A DNA stretch of 64,000 bases, taken from the NCBI RefSeq assembly GCF_001682865.1, contig NZ_MAQX01000011.1, forward strand, positions 1,074,241 through 1,138,240, given 5' to 3'. Under the pieces are notes generated by a model. The model had not been told where the DNA came from. It saw nothing but the letters and a program-made list of their open reading frames with translations, and ran no database searches. A program made the position numbers and the translations under genes. This document shows positions 36,745 through 45,427 of this stretch, piece by piece (positions within the stretch are counted from its first letter, which is position 1; every line of letters begins with the position of its first letter). Source of the DNA: Bacillus sp. FJAT-26390 (lineage in GTDB: Bacteria > Bacillota > Bacilli > Paenibacillales > Paenibacillaceae).

Positions 36745-37719
36745 ATGCTCTCTCCTACTGCGGTACATACTGTTTTTCACAAGGATGAGCTTTTTGCGGC
36801 AATGGCCTTGCTATATGATATAGGCACGCCGCTCAAGAGCCGGTTCGTTTCCAATGGATTAAATGATACGTATGCGGTCGACACGGATACCGGAAAATAT
36901 GTGCTGCGGATTTACAAGCACAACTGGCGAACCGAATCGGACATTCTCTTCGAGCTGGATCTGCTTGATTTCTTGAAGGGCTGCGACCTACCGGTTTCCC
37001 ACCCGATCGCAAGGCGTGACGGCGGATGGCTGACGGAGCTTGACGCCCCAGAGGGCGTGCGGTACGCTGCGCTATTCAGTTACGCATATGGAACGGGCAA
37101 GGTCGATTTGGAGACCAGCAGAACCTATGGGCGCGCGATCGCTGAGCTTCATGGGGCTATGGACCGCTATGAGCCCCGGCACAAACGCTTTGAGCTTGGT
37201 GCCAAGCATCTGCTCGATGAGCCGCTCGCGCAGCTGCTCCCGTTTTTGCAGCATCGCCCGGATGACATTAAGCTTGTGGAAGATATTGCGGGCCGTCTGA
37301 GCAAGCATCTGGCTTCAGCCGCGGACGGGGCATATGACTGGGGAGTATGCCACGGAGATTTGCATGGGTGGAATGTGTTTCACACGGAAGACGGCGGCCT
37401 GACACACTTTGATTTTGACTGCTGCGGGATCGGCTGGCGATCCTATGATCTGTCTGTTTATTTGTGGGATCTTGTTCACGGCAAAGAAGATGGCTTTAAG
37501 CATGAATGCTGGGATGCTTTCATCGAAGCCTATATGGCGGAACGCCCTTTAAGCCAGCAGGATCTGGCGCTTATTCCGGTGTTCGTTGCCGTCAGGCAGC
37601 TGTGGTTGATTGGGCTCCATACGGGGCGCAGCGGCATTTGGGGAGCATGGCAGGATGACGGTTATTTTGACGGAAAGCTAAAGTTTTTATCTGCTTGGGT
37701 TCAGGCCCATGAGCTGTAG
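36745..37719 (+). CDS. APH-family phosphotransferase (SrkA/homoserine kinase-like)
   Basis: Protein-kinase-fold enzyme of 324 residues. Seen: N-lobe RFVSNGLNDTYAVDTDTGKYVLRIYKHNW with the ATP-binding Lys, the catalytic loop GVCHGDLHGWNVFHTEDG with Asp and Asn, and the metal motif THFDFDCCGIGWRSYDLSVYLWDL. This matches the homoserine-kinase-II/SrkA branch of the APH superfamily rather than antibiotic kinases. ATG 36745 follows GAGGATGATTACGAT. Monocistronic, with its own terminator; substrate unknown. Confidence 0.82.
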   Translation: MLSPTAVHTVFHKDELFAAMALLYDIGTPLKSRFVSNGLNDTYAVDTDTGKYVLRIYKHNWRTESDILFELDLLDFLKGCDLPVSHPIARRDGGWLTELDAPEGVRYAALFSYAYGTGKVDLETSRTYGRAIAELHGAMDRYEPRHKRFELGAKHLLDEPLAQLLPFLQHRPDDIKLVEDIAGRLSKHLASAADGAYDWGVCHGDLHGWNVFHTEDGGLTHFDFDCCGIGWRSYDLSVYLWDLVHGKEDGFKHECWDAFIEAYMAERPLSQQDLALIPVFVAVRQLWLIGLHTGRSGIWGAWQDDGYFDGKLKFLSAWVQAHEL

Positions 37720-37730
37720 TCACATGGAGG

Positions 37731-37759
37731 AGAGGGGCTGCACGCAGCCTCTTTTTTTT
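37731..37759 (+). terminator. Rho-independent terminator
   Basis: GAGGGGCTGC and GCAGCCTC pair around a short loop with eight T residues following. Confidence 0.8.
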
Positions 37760-37825
37760 GCTAAAAAATTGCGAGTCGTTTATGGGGAGTAAAAAAGAAA
37801 ATCACCATTGCGCTCATTTTTCCTG

Positions 37826-37875
37826 TTTACATTATAAAAAAGGTATGCTATCTTATTTCTACACATATAGAAATA
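37826..37875 (+). promoter_or_regulatory. arsR promoter with ArsR operator
   Basis: A -35 TTTACA (37826-37831) and -10 TATCTT (37849-37854) are spaced by 17 bp. The operator TATTTCTA-N6-TAGAAATA (37854-37875) begins at the last base of the -10 and covers the transcription start, as expected for repression. The same arms recur before the MFS gene. Confidence 0.75.
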
Positions 37876-37903
37876 ACAACTACTGGAAAAAGGTGAAGTC
37901 ACT

Positions 37904-38185
37904 ATGGTAGAAGACCTTGCGGACGTCCGTCAAGCTGTCAAAGTATACAAAGCGCTCGGTGAGCCAACCAGGCTGAAAATAGCTCTGCTTCTGACGGAGG
38001 AGAAAAATTTGTGCTGCTCCGATATTGGCACTAAGCTGGAATCCGTTGCCGGCTCTACACTCTCCCATCACTTGAAGCAATTGACGGAATGCGGATTGCT
38101 CAATCTCCGCAAGGACGGAACGTATATCTACTACAGCGTGAACCGCGAAATGGCGAAGAAGTACGCGCCATATTTGTTGGAGTAA
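37904..38185 (+). CDS. ArsR/SmtB family repressor
   Basis: Winged-helix repressor of 93 residues: KVYKALGEPTRLKIALLL (helices 1-2), then NLCCSDIGTKLESVAGSTLSHHLKQLTECGLL as the recognition helix region and LRKDGTYIYYSVNREM as the wing. CC in NLCCSDIG lies at the position where some members bind metal or thiol-reactive ligands, so a metalloid, metal or redox signal is possible. ATG 37904 follows AAAAAGGTGAAGTCACT. Two identical-arm operators flank it, one over its own promoter and one before the MFS exporter. Confidence 0.9.
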   Translation: MVEDLADVRQAVKVYKALGEPTRLKIALLLTEEKNLCCSDIGTKLESVAGSTLSHHLKQLTECGLLNLRKDGTYIYYSVNREMAKKYAPYLLE

Positions 38186-38199
38186 TTTTTTTTAGGGTC

Positions 38200-38221
38200 T
38201 ATTTCTATATATTTAGAAATA
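38200..38221. promoter_or_regulatory. second ArsR operator
   Basis: TATTTCTA-N6-TAGAAATA, with the same 8-bp arms and 6-bp spacing as the copy at 37854-37875, in the 72-bp gap between arsR and the MFS gene. Confidence 0.7.
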
Positions 38222-38257
38222 TAAAAACAGTGGAGTGGAGAGAGGAGCTTTATAGGT

Positions 38258-39463
38258 ATGTCGAATACGTGGAAAATATACATGCTGGCTATTATCAGCT
38301 TTCTGGTCGGGACATCCGAATTTATCATTGCAGGCATATTGGATAAGGTCGCCGCAGATGTTGGCGTTACCGTCTCAGCTGCCGGCCAATTGATTACCGT
38401 TTTTTCGCTGGCTTATGCTTTTGGCACGCCTATTCTTATGGCTTTAACCGCACGCATGGAGCGCCGCCGGCTGCTATTGTACGCCCTTGGCGTATTTGCA
38501 GTAGGCAATTTAATTGCCGTTGCTTTGCCTGGGTTTGAATTTTTAATCGTTTCAAGAGTTGTCCTCGCTGTCAGCACCGGGGTGTTCGTCGTAACCGCTC
38601 TAACCGTCGCTTCGAAGTTAGCTCCTGCCGGCAAACAAGGAAGTGCTATCGCAACGCTTGTGATGGGCTTCAGCACGGCTCTTATCGTTGGCGTTCCCCT
38701 TGGCAGGGTTGCTGCATCCGTTTATGATTGGCCGCTTATCTTCGGAGCGATCGGCATACTCGGTCTGCTCGCCATGCTTTTAATATTGGTTACTATCCCG
38801 CAATCCGATGGCGAGGAGCCTATTCCGCTTCGTGAACAGATCGCCTTGTTGAAACAGCCCAAAATCGCGATCGGCTTGACGATTACCTTCTTATGGATTG
38901 GCGGGTACTCCATCGTTTACACGTATATATCACCATTTTTGCTTACGGTGACAAAGCTGACCGAACAAGGCGTGAGCGCAGCGTTATTCGCCTTCGGAAT
39001 CGCGAGCCTGATTGGCTCCAAGCTCGGCGGCTACAGCACCGATAGATGGGGAGCTCCTCGCACCCTAGTTACCGGCATGCTGTTCCACACGGTTGCGCTT
39101 GTTCTGCTTTCGCTGGCAGGCCAATCGCCTGTCATCGTATTCCCTTTGCTGATGTTTTGGGCATTCACCGCTTGGTCCTCTGGTCCAACTCAGCAGTTTC
39201 ACTTAATGTCGCTTGCCCCTGGAGCCTCCGGCATTATGCTCAGCCTGAATACCTCCGTGCTGCAGCTAGGCATGGCTGCGGGCGCCGGACTTGGCGGCGT
39301 CATCGTCGAGCAAGCATCGCTTACCTCAATCAGCTGGATTGGAGCAACCGGCGTTATTCTCGCAGCAGCCATTGCCGCAACAACCTTCAGTATCTCCCAC
39401 TCGCGCACTCGGCGTGAGGCATTGAAGAGCGGCTTAGTAAAAACAGGTACGTTAGTTGAGTGA
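38258..39463 (+). CDS. MFS efflux transporter (DHA1/AraJ-like)
   Basis: Twelve-helix major facilitator of 401 residues. It begins with MLAIISFLVGTSEFIIAGILDKVAADVGVTVSAAGQLITVFSLAYAFGTPI, typical of the AraJ/YdhP drug:H+ antiporter group. The loop motif between helices 2 and 3 is RMERRRLLLYALGVFAVGN, and helix 5 carries the antiporter-type GFSTALIVGVPLGRVAAS. It is controlled with arsR by a shared operator, so the ArsR ligand is probably an efflux substrate or its proxy. ATG 38258 follows GAGAGGAGC. Confidence 0.9.
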   Translation: MSNTWKIYMLAIISFLVGTSEFIIAGILDKVAADVGVTVSAAGQLITVFSLAYAFGTPILMALTARMERRRLLLYALGVFAVGNLIAVALPGFEFLIVSRVVLAVSTGVFVVTALTVASKLAPAGKQGSAIATLVMGFSTALIVGVPLGRVAASVYDWPLIFGAIGILGLLAMLLILVTIPQSDGEEPIPLREQIALLKQPKIAIGLTITFLWIGGYSIVYTYISPFLLTVTKLTEQGVSAALFAFGIASLIGSKLGGYSTDRWGAPRTLVTGMLFHTVALVLLSLAGQSPVIVFPLLMFWAFTAWSSGPTQQFHLMSLAPGASGIMLSLNTSVLQLGMAAGAGLGGVIVEQASLTSISWIGATGVILAAAIAATTFSISHSRTRREALKSGLVKTGTLVE

Positions 39464-39512
39464 AAAAAACGCCTCCATCCCCACAGCTACAGTGGGTTTG
39501 GAGGCGTTTTTC
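39464..39512. terminator. Rho-independent terminator
   Basis: AACGCCTCCA and TGGAGGCGTT arms with A-run before and T-run after, right behind the MFS stop; usable from both sides. Confidence 0.85.
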
Positions 39513-39630
39513 CGTATAGATTTGGGGCTCGTACAATTCCTTATGCGCGTTTGGGACAGCTTATGCTGCGGTGCGCTTTAGGCGATTGTCTCTCGCTCAG
39601 GCAGCAGGCGTATTGCGGTTGACTTCAAAA

Positions 39631-40920
39631 CTATTCGAAGCGAATGAGGAAATAATTTTTCTTCCCGCGACGCAGGACGACGAATTTGCCATACAGTCTT
39701 TGCTCTCTGCCGACAACGCCCTCAGCGTCCGTTTGCTTCGCTCCATTAATCGAGATCGAGCCGCTCGTAATGTCCTGCTTCGCTTGGCGGCGGGACGGCG
39801 CAGCGCCTGATTCAATCAGCAGATCCATAAGCGTGATCTCTTCTCTATTCGTCAGCACCGTTGTAGGCATGTCCTGCAGCGCTTCGATAAGCTCCGCTTC
39901 GCTCAGTTGATTCACATCGCCCGAGAAGAATGCCTGCGTAATTTTCTCTGCGCTCTCCAGCGCCTCTTGGCCGTGAACCAGGCGTGTGATTTCGCGAGCA
40001 AGCTCCCGCTGGGCAACACGTTTCTCCGGAGCAGCCTGAAGTTCGCTCTCCAGCGCCTCGATCTCAGCGCGGGACAGGAAGGTGAAATATTTCAAAAACT
40101 TAATCGTGTCGCTGTCTTCCGTATTGATCCAAAATTGATAGAACTGATAGGCGGACGTCTTCGAGCGATCGAGCCAGATTGCGCCGGATTCGGATTTGCC
40201 GAACTTTTTGCCATCGCTTTTGGTAACGAGCGGCATCGTCATTCCGTATGCGTCTTTGCCGCCCATTTTGCCGATTAGGTCAAGGCCTGCCGTAATGTTG
40301 CCCCATTGGTCGCTGCCGCCAATCTGCAGGGAACAGTTATGCTCTTGATGCAGCTTGTGGAAGTCGTAGGCTTGCAAAATCATATAGCTGAACTCGGTGA
40401 AGGAAATGCCCGATGACAAGCGTGAATCGACGGAATCCTTCGCTAGCATGTAGTTGACCGTAAAGTTTTTGCCTACGTCCCGCAGAAACGTAATAACATC
40501 CAGCGGTGCAATCCAGTCGTAATTGCTTACGAGCTTAGCCGAATTTTCCTGAGCTTCAAAATCAAGAAAACGAGACAGCTGACGCTTCAAGCTATCCGTC
40601 CATTGTGACACCGTCTCCGACGTGTTAAGCGACCGCTCCGTTGAGCGTCCGCTCGGATCGCCAATCAATCCCGTTCCACCGCCGACCAGCGCGAGCGGGA
40701 TATGGCCCGCTTGTTGAAAGCGGCGCAAGCATAGAATCGGAAGCAGGCTTCCGATATGGAGGCTATCTGCTGTCGGATCGAATCCGCAGTAAAGCACAAC
40801 GCGCTCGCTAGTAAGCTTCTTATGTAATTCCTCGCGGTTGGTGAATTGCTGTACCAGCCCTCGGTACTCCAAGTCTGCCAAAAGATCATCGTGATTGATT
40901 GCTATTGCTTCATTCGTCAT
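39631..40920 (-). CDS. tyrS: tyrosyl-tRNA synthetase
   Basis: Class Ic synthetase of 429 residues attaching tyrosine to tRNA-Tyr. Seen: the tyrosine-binding YCGFDPTADSLHIGSLLPI containing the HIGH-type signature, GGGTGLIGDPSGRSTER, QIGGSDQWGNITAG, the KMSKS-equivalent SDGKKFGKSESGAIWL and a C-terminal S4 RNA-binding domain (TLMDLLIESGAAPSRRQAKQDI). ATG 40920. No T-box motif was found in the 240 bp upstream, unlike the tyrS of B. subtilis. Confidence 0.97.
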   Translation of the reverse strand: MTNEAIAINHDDLLADLEYRGLVQQFTNREELHKKLTSERVVLYCGFDPTADSLHIGSLLPILCLRRFQQAGHIPLALVGGGTGLIGDPSGRSTERSLNTSETVSQWTDSLKRQLSRFLDFEAQENSAKLVSNYDWIAPLDVITFLRDVGKNFTVNYMLAKDSVDSRLSSGISFTEFSYMILQAYDFHKLHQEHNCSLQIGGSDQWGNITAGLDLIGKMGGKDAYGMTMPLVTKSDGKKFGKSESGAIWLDRSKTSAYQFYQFWINTEDSDTIKFLKYFTFLSRAEIEALESELQAAPEKRVAQRELAREITRLVHGQEALESAEKITQAFFSGDVNQLSEAELIEALQDMPTTVLTNREEITLMDLLIESGAAPSRRQAKQDITSGSISINGAKQTDAEGVVGREQRLYGKFVVLRRGKKNYFLIRFE

Positions 40921-41162
40921 TTCATTCTCTCCTCTGTTGTTTCTTATATTTTACGTCTAATTCGGCATTTTTAAAAGAAGCGTGTTGTCCTGCGTTTAGG
41001 TTTTAGCAGTATTTAGCTATAATATTGTCACGACCATTCGCAGATTAGCCGCAAATGCGGTCAAAAGCACGGGAGCTTCGGCCAGACGCTCAAGCTTACT
41101 GCACTAGAGACCAATCATCCATCCAACGTAGGCAAGCAGCTGTCCGAGCAATCTGGCGAAAA

Positions 41163-42218
41163 CTATGAATCGATCATTCGTCTGCGAATGATTTTACGAA
41201 CAAGGACATTGCACATCAGCAAGCCCACGCCCACCACGATATCGGTAAAAGCTACGAAAATAACATTAAACGGGTAGCCGCCCATTTTCGAAATAGAATA
41301 GACCGTAAACGCCCATATGCCAACTGCACACCATGTGAAAATAAGGCTCCTTCTAAAGCTTATCGCAAGCGCTGCCGCAATAACCGTCAACCCCGCCACC
41401 GATCCGAGCACCAGCAGGTTATGATCCTTCTCGACGTTCGTCGGAAAAAGCAATCTACTCGGATACGTATAAGAAAAGTACCAATCCTCGGTAGGCAAAT
41501 CATTGAAAACAGCTTTGTAGGCAGTCGGGCTGATCTGCTCCATAGGCAGATTCGAATGGATTTTCCCGCCTGGCGCGTATAGATTCACTTCCAGCTCAAC
41601 CTGCGGTTTGCCCTCCCAATAGGCGGCAGGCGTCAAATAATACAAATGGGAATAGATCATGTTAATAACGCCCTTATCGTACATGCCGCCCACCTCCGTA
41701 TAGTGGATGACGATAGGTTTGGTTTCGTTTGGTTCGAATGAAAGTGGAAATCGGGAGCCTTCCACTCGCTCATAGCCTAATCCATAGTGAGCTATGCTTA
41801 GCTCTTTGCCGCTTACCGGATCGGCAACCGTCTTTTTCGCGGGAGGACGCCAATTAAACGGTTTTTCATTCCCCGCCGGACTTGCATTGATGCGCATGTC
41901 CCCTTCCGTAACGGTTAACCCTTTTAGGGAAGGGGTTAAAAACAGCACCTCAATCTCCTTCCGGGCATCGTTACGATTATGCAGCTCATACATAACCGTG
42001 ACTTCCCCCTCGTCATTATAGCGGCTTTCGCCTTTGTTGACGTTGTACACCACTTTCTCTCGAACTAAGCTAATATTCGATTTCTCGTCAAACCTCAGCA
42101 GCCCATAACCGAGTGCAGGGTCAACAAGCGGTCCCCCATTGGCGCTCGCTGCTGCCGGGAGAACCATGAGCATAAACATAACCGTCAACATGGATGACCG
42201 CAGCTTCGACCAAATCAT
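41163..42218 (-). CDS. secreted/membrane hypothetical protein
   Basis: A 351-residue protein with an N-terminal signal peptide (MLTVMFMLMVLPAAASA), an extracellular beta-rich region of about 220 residues (for example VVYNVNKGESRYNDEGEVTVMYELHN and RFPLSFEPNETKPIVIHYTEVGG) and three C-terminal membrane helices (LLVLGSVAGLTVIAAALAI, SLIFTWCAVGIWAFTVYSI, VIFVAFTDIVVGVGLLM). The last ends in a basic cytoplasmic tail RKIIRRRMIDS. I do not recognise a family; the layout suggests a surface sensor or structural protein. ATG 42218 follows TGAGGGGATCAA. Confidence 0.7.
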   Translation of the reverse strand: MIWSKLRSSMLTVMFMLMVLPAAASANGGPLVDPALGYGLLRFDEKSNISLVREKVVYNVNKGESRYNDEGEVTVMYELHNRNDARKEIEVLFLTPSLKGLTVTEGDMRINASPAGNEKPFNWRPPAKKTVADPVSGKELSIAHYGLGYERVEGSRFPLSFEPNETKPIVIHYTEVGGMYDKGVINMIYSHLYYLTPAAYWEGKPQVELEVNLYAPGGKIHSNLPMEQISPTAYKAVFNDLPTEDWYFSYTYPSRLLFPTNVEKDHNLLVLGSVAGLTVIAAALAISFRRSLIFTWCAVGIWAFTVYSISKMGGYPFNVIFVAFTDIVVGVGLLMCNVLVRKIIRRRMIDS

Positions 42219-42303
42219 TTGATCCCCTCATTTCCTGTTGCTTGCTTCCCGTTCAAAACACTTATGTATGATTTTACCATTCATCTTTAATGACGCTCAA
42301 CCT

Positions 42304-42347
42304 AAAAAAAGAAAGGCCCCGCAAGATCAATGACCTTCGGCGGGACC
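42304..42347 (-). terminator. Rho-independent terminator of glnS
   Basis: GGTCCCGC and GCGGGGCC arms on the minus strand followed by TTTCTTTTTTT, 17 bp past the glnS stop. Confidence 0.8.
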
Positions 42348-42363
42348 ATCCTCATTTGCTGCA

Positions 42364-44043
42364 TTATTTCTTTCTCCACGTATCCTTAAGCGGTACGATC
42401 CGGTTGAACACCAGCTTCTCATCGGTCGTATATTTCTTATCCACGCAAAAATAACCATGACGCACGAATTGGAATTTGTCCTCTGCCCGAGGCTTCTCTG
42501 CAAAGGTTTCGATCATACAATCCTTAACGACAACTAATGAGCTGGGATTGACGGCACTCTCCCAATCGACCATGCCATCCTTCGGCGCTTCATAATCAAG
42601 CAGCAGGTTCTCATACAAATGGACATCAGCCTTCGCCGCGTGACCCGCTGATACCCAGTGGATCGTCCCCTTCACCTTCCTACCGGTAAAGCCTGTTCCG
42701 CTTTTCGTTTGCGGATCATACGTGCAGCGCAGCTCCAAGATCTCCCCTGTCGTCTCATCCTTAACGACCTCTTCGCACTTAATGAAATAAGCACCGATCA
42801 GCCGTACCTCCGCGCCAGGCGCCAGCCGGTGGAAGCCTTTGGCGGGCTCCTCCATAAAATCGTCCTTTTCGATATATAAGGTATTGGAGAAGGTAACCTC
42901 CCGTTTGCCGAGCGCTTCATTCTCGCTATTGTTATCGATGCTCAACGGCTCCGTTTGACCGTCCGGATAATTGGTAATAACCACTTTCAGCGGATGGATA
43001 ACAGCCATTACACCGCCCACCCTCGCTTTCAAATCCTGTCTTGCCGCATGCTCCAGCATCGCGATATCAACGGAATTCTGTGCTCTAATCATGCCAATTT
43101 CATCGATGAAGCTTCGAATGCTCTCCGGCGTAAAACCTCTTCTCCGCAGCCCGCGAATCGTAGGCAGCCTTGGATCATCCCATCCGTCAACAAATTCCCC
43201 TTCAACCAATTGCCGCAAAAATCGTTTGCTCGTCACGACTCCGGTTAGATTCAGCCTTCCGAACTCTCTTTGCTTTGGCGGCTCCTTGATATCCAGCTCC
43301 TGCAATACCCATTCATATAACGGACGATGGTCTTTGAATTCAATAGAGCATAAGGAATAGGTAATGCCCTCGATAGCGTCTTGAATCGGATGGGCAAAAT
43401 CGTACATCGGATAGATGCACCACTCCCTCCCCGTTCGGTAGTGCTCCGCGTGGATAATGCGGTAGATAACGGGATCTCTTAAATTGATATTGGGCGAGCC
43501 CATATCGATTTTGGCACGCAGTACCTTTGATGCCGCTGGAAAATCACCTTTTTTCATCTTTTCAAACAAGTCCAGATTTTCCTCTATGGAGCGATCGCGG
43601 TAAGGGCTGTTCTTGCCGGGCTCCGTTAGCGTCCCCCGATATTCCGTAACCTCCTCCGGCGATAAATCGCAGACGTAAGCTTTGCCTTTCCTGATTAACG
43701 CAGCGGCAGCTGCATAAATATCATTCGAATAATCTGAGCCATAGTAAATATGGTTGCCCAGACTGTAGCCAAGCCAATTGATGTCCTCCGCAATGGCCCG
43801 CACATATTCGATATCCTCCTTCAAAGGATTCGTATCGTCAAAGCGCAAATGAAACTTCCCGTTATACTTTTGCGCGATCGTATAGTTCGTATGAATGGCG
43901 TAGGCGCTTCCGATATGCAGGTAGCCGTTAGGCTCTGGCGGGAAACGCGTGCACATCGGCCTGCTGAAAACTCCCGCTTGAATATCTTCATTTATGATTT
44001 TGTATAAAAAATGGTCCACTTCCGCTTTTCTATCGTTATTCAT
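42364..44043 (-). CDS. glnS: glutaminyl-tRNA synthetase
   Basis: Class Ib synthetase of 559 residues that charges tRNA-Gln directly. Seen: RFPPEPNGYLHIGSAYAIHTN with the HIGH motif, LRFDDTNPLKEDIEYV, YDFAHPIQDAIEGITYSLCSIEFKDHRPLYEWV, GRLNLTGVVTSKRFL (KMSKS equivalent) and a GlnRS-type C-terminal beta barrel rather than the helical GluRS anticodon domain. Most Bacilli lack GlnRS and use GluRS plus GatCAB, so its presence is notable. ATG 44043 follows TGGAGGTTTTACG and a T-box leader. Confidence 0.95.
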   Translation of the reverse strand: MNNDRKAEVDHFLYKIINEDIQAGVFSRPMCTRFPPEPNGYLHIGSAYAIHTNYTIAQKYNGKFHLRFDDTNPLKEDIEYVRAIAEDINWLGYSLGNHIYYGSDYSNDIYAAAAALIRKGKAYVCDLSPEEVTEYRGTLTEPGKNSPYRDRSIEENLDLFEKMKKGDFPAASKVLRAKIDMGSPNINLRDPVIYRIIHAEHYRTGREWCIYPMYDFAHPIQDAIEGITYSLCSIEFKDHRPLYEWVLQELDIKEPPKQREFGRLNLTGVVTSKRFLRQLVEGEFVDGWDDPRLPTIRGLRRRGFTPESIRSFIDEIGMIRAQNSVDIAMLEHAARQDLKARVGGVMAVIHPLKVVITNYPDGQTEPLSIDNNSENEALGKREVTFSNTLYIEKDDFMEEPAKGFHRLAPGAEVRLIGAYFIKCEEVVKDETTGEILELRCTYDPQTKSGTGFTGRKVKGTIHWVSAGHAAKADVHLYENLLLDYEAPKDGMVDWESAVNPSSLVVVKDCMIETFAEKPRAEDKFQFVRHGYFCVDKKYTTDEKLVFNRIVPLKDTWRKK

Positions 44044-44099
44044 CGTAAAACCTCCATTGTAGAGTTAGTACCGCGATTCTTTTCTCCTTACGTCTGCAA

Positions 44100-44395
44100 A
44101 AACAAAAAAAAATTTCACCCCCAAGACTTTAAGTCTTGGGGGCGAAATCTTTCGCGGTACCACCCCAGATTCGTTGATATGTCGCCATATCAACCTCTTC
44201 AAGTACGGCACCAATGGATGCTTATACTCTAGCTCTATAACAGGAGCTCCCGTCACAGCATCCCCTTGTTCAGGTTCCGGTGTGATGCTCAGAGACTTGT
44301 TTCAATAAAGCATTCCTTGCTCCTTTTCAGCTGCCGGAGCTCTCTGTGCAGGAATGGTTTTATTTACTCTTCTCGTCATCGCCTTTTTGTTATTC
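44100..44395 (-). ncRNA. T-box riboswitch, glutamine-specific
   Basis: Leader of glnS. Minus-strand sense: a Stem I region with AGAAGAGTAAATAAAACC and CAGAGAGCTCCGG on the 5' side and AGGAATGCTTTATT pairing back. The specifier loop GAAACAAGTCTCTGAG holds CAA (Gln) at 44299-44297 followed by a purine. The antiterminator T-box GGGGTGGTACCGCG is at 44153-44166, and the terminator stem (44113-44148) carries a nine-T tail. Uncharged tRNA-Gln should stabilise the antiterminator and turn on glnS. Confidence 0.92.
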
Positions 44396-44449
44396 CGTCT
44401 ATGTTATCAAATGCTTCCCTGGTCTGTAAATGATTATTCTGCACGTTTT

Positions 44450-44785
44450 TTAATGCCGCGGCGCCCAAAGAATGACCGAAACCCCGATTAGACAAATGCC
44501 GGCGCCGATCCAGTCATACAAATCCGGTGTTTTTTTATCAACGAGCCATCCCCATAGGACAGCAAGCGCGATAAACACCCCGCCGTATGCCGCATAGACT
44601 CTTCCGAACGATGGAAAGGATTGAAACGTAGCAATAACGCCATATAACGCTAATGCCGCTCCTCCAAAGATTCCCCAGTAGAGCGGCTTTCCTTCACGGA
44701 GCCATAACCACACGAGATAACCTCCGCCTATTTCCGCTAATCCAGCCAATATAAATATAAAAATCGCACCTATTATTTTACTCAC
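44450..44785 (-). CDS. UPF0060/YnfA family membrane protein
   Basis: Small four-helix membrane protein of about 111 residues. The family signature is plain: [64 protein letters not shown] and [19 protein letters not shown]. Function in bacteria is poorly defined, with small-multidrug-resistance-like topology. GTG 44785 gives the usual family length; the frame also opens at TTG 44800 and neither has a strong ribosome site. It lies 41 bp after the SRPBCC gene and may be cotranscribed. Confidence 0.88.
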   Translation of the reverse strand: MSKIIGAIFIFILAGLAEIGGGYLVWLWLREGKPLYWGIFGGAALALYGVIATFQSFPSFGRVYAAYGGVFIALAVLWGWLVDKKTPDLYDWIGAGICLIGVSVILWAPRH

Positions 44786-44826
44786 ATCCAAGTCATTCAA
44801 GCTGCTTGCTGATTCAATGGTTCAAT

Positions 44827-45309
44827 CTACGCTTGAGGCAAATTTTCAAAGGCTTGTACATACTTGTCGTATTTGATTTTCCAAACGTCTTTGCGTGATT
44901 CGATTGTCCTGCCTTCAAGCAGCGCTTCGATGACATCCAGGCATACGTCCCAGCCGGCAATATCTCTTGGCGTATGGGCTGTTATTTTAGACACTTTCTC
45001 GATTAGAACCAAGCGGCAGCCTTTCGGCTCCGGGTACAATTCAAACCGGACTTGATCCTCGCCCCATGTATACTCCAATACGGAATGCTCCTTAAGCTCG
45101 AGGATTTCCATCTCTTCAAACGTACCGTCCTGCATATCGAACTTAATAATACCGCCTTCGCGCAGGTCGTCGACCCGCAGCTCGGAGAACCATTTTGCCA
45201 GCTTATCGTTTTCTGTCAGCATAGACCAGACCTTCTCGACTGGATGCTTCAGACGGCGCTCGAAACGAACGGTGTGCCCATTAGCAACTTGCGTAATGAC
45301 AGCTAACAT
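44827..45309 (-). CDS. SRPBCC/AHSA1 domain protein
   Basis: START/Bet v1-fold protein of 160 residues starting at ATG 45309 after GGAGGGATTAAC. The AHSA1 pattern is clear: VRFERRLKHPVEKVWSMLTENDKLAKWFSE, GGIIKFDMQDG, VLEYTWGEDQVRFELYPEPKGCRLVLIEKV and a C-terminal GWDVCLDVIEALLEG. Such proteins bind hydrophobic ligands or co-chaperone partners. A short coding-like tail just upstream (45328-45399) may be the remnant of a partner gene. Confidence 0.87.
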   Translation of the reverse strand: MLAVITQVANGHTVRFERRLKHPVEKVWSMLTENDKLAKWFSELRVDDLREGGIIKFDMQDGTFEEMEILELKEHSVLEYTWGEDQVRFELYPEPKGCRLVLIEKVSKITAHTPRDIAGWDVCLDVIEALLEGRTIESRKDVWKIKYDKYVQAFENLPQA

Positions 45310-45427
45310 GTTAATCCCTCCATCTCCTTATTCCTCATCCAGCGTGCGCTCCAGATCATCCGGCTTATTAGACCAGAACAGCCGATAAGGCTCCACGGTT
45401 ATATTTCCGCAAAGAAATATACAGAGT

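Noticed and set aside
40921..41162. Possible T-box before tyrS
   Set aside because: Searched for GGTGG-ACC and a terminator stem on the minus strand; neither found.
41038..41162. Open plus-strand frame reading GQTLKLTALETNHPSNVGKQLSEQ
   Set aside because: No start or stop consistent with a gene; overlaps the end of the membrane-protein gene.
45328..45399. Coding-like tail VEPYRLFWSNKPDDLERTLDEE before the SRPBCC gene
   Set aside because: Only 22 codons with no start site; perhaps a remnant of a partner gene but too short to call.
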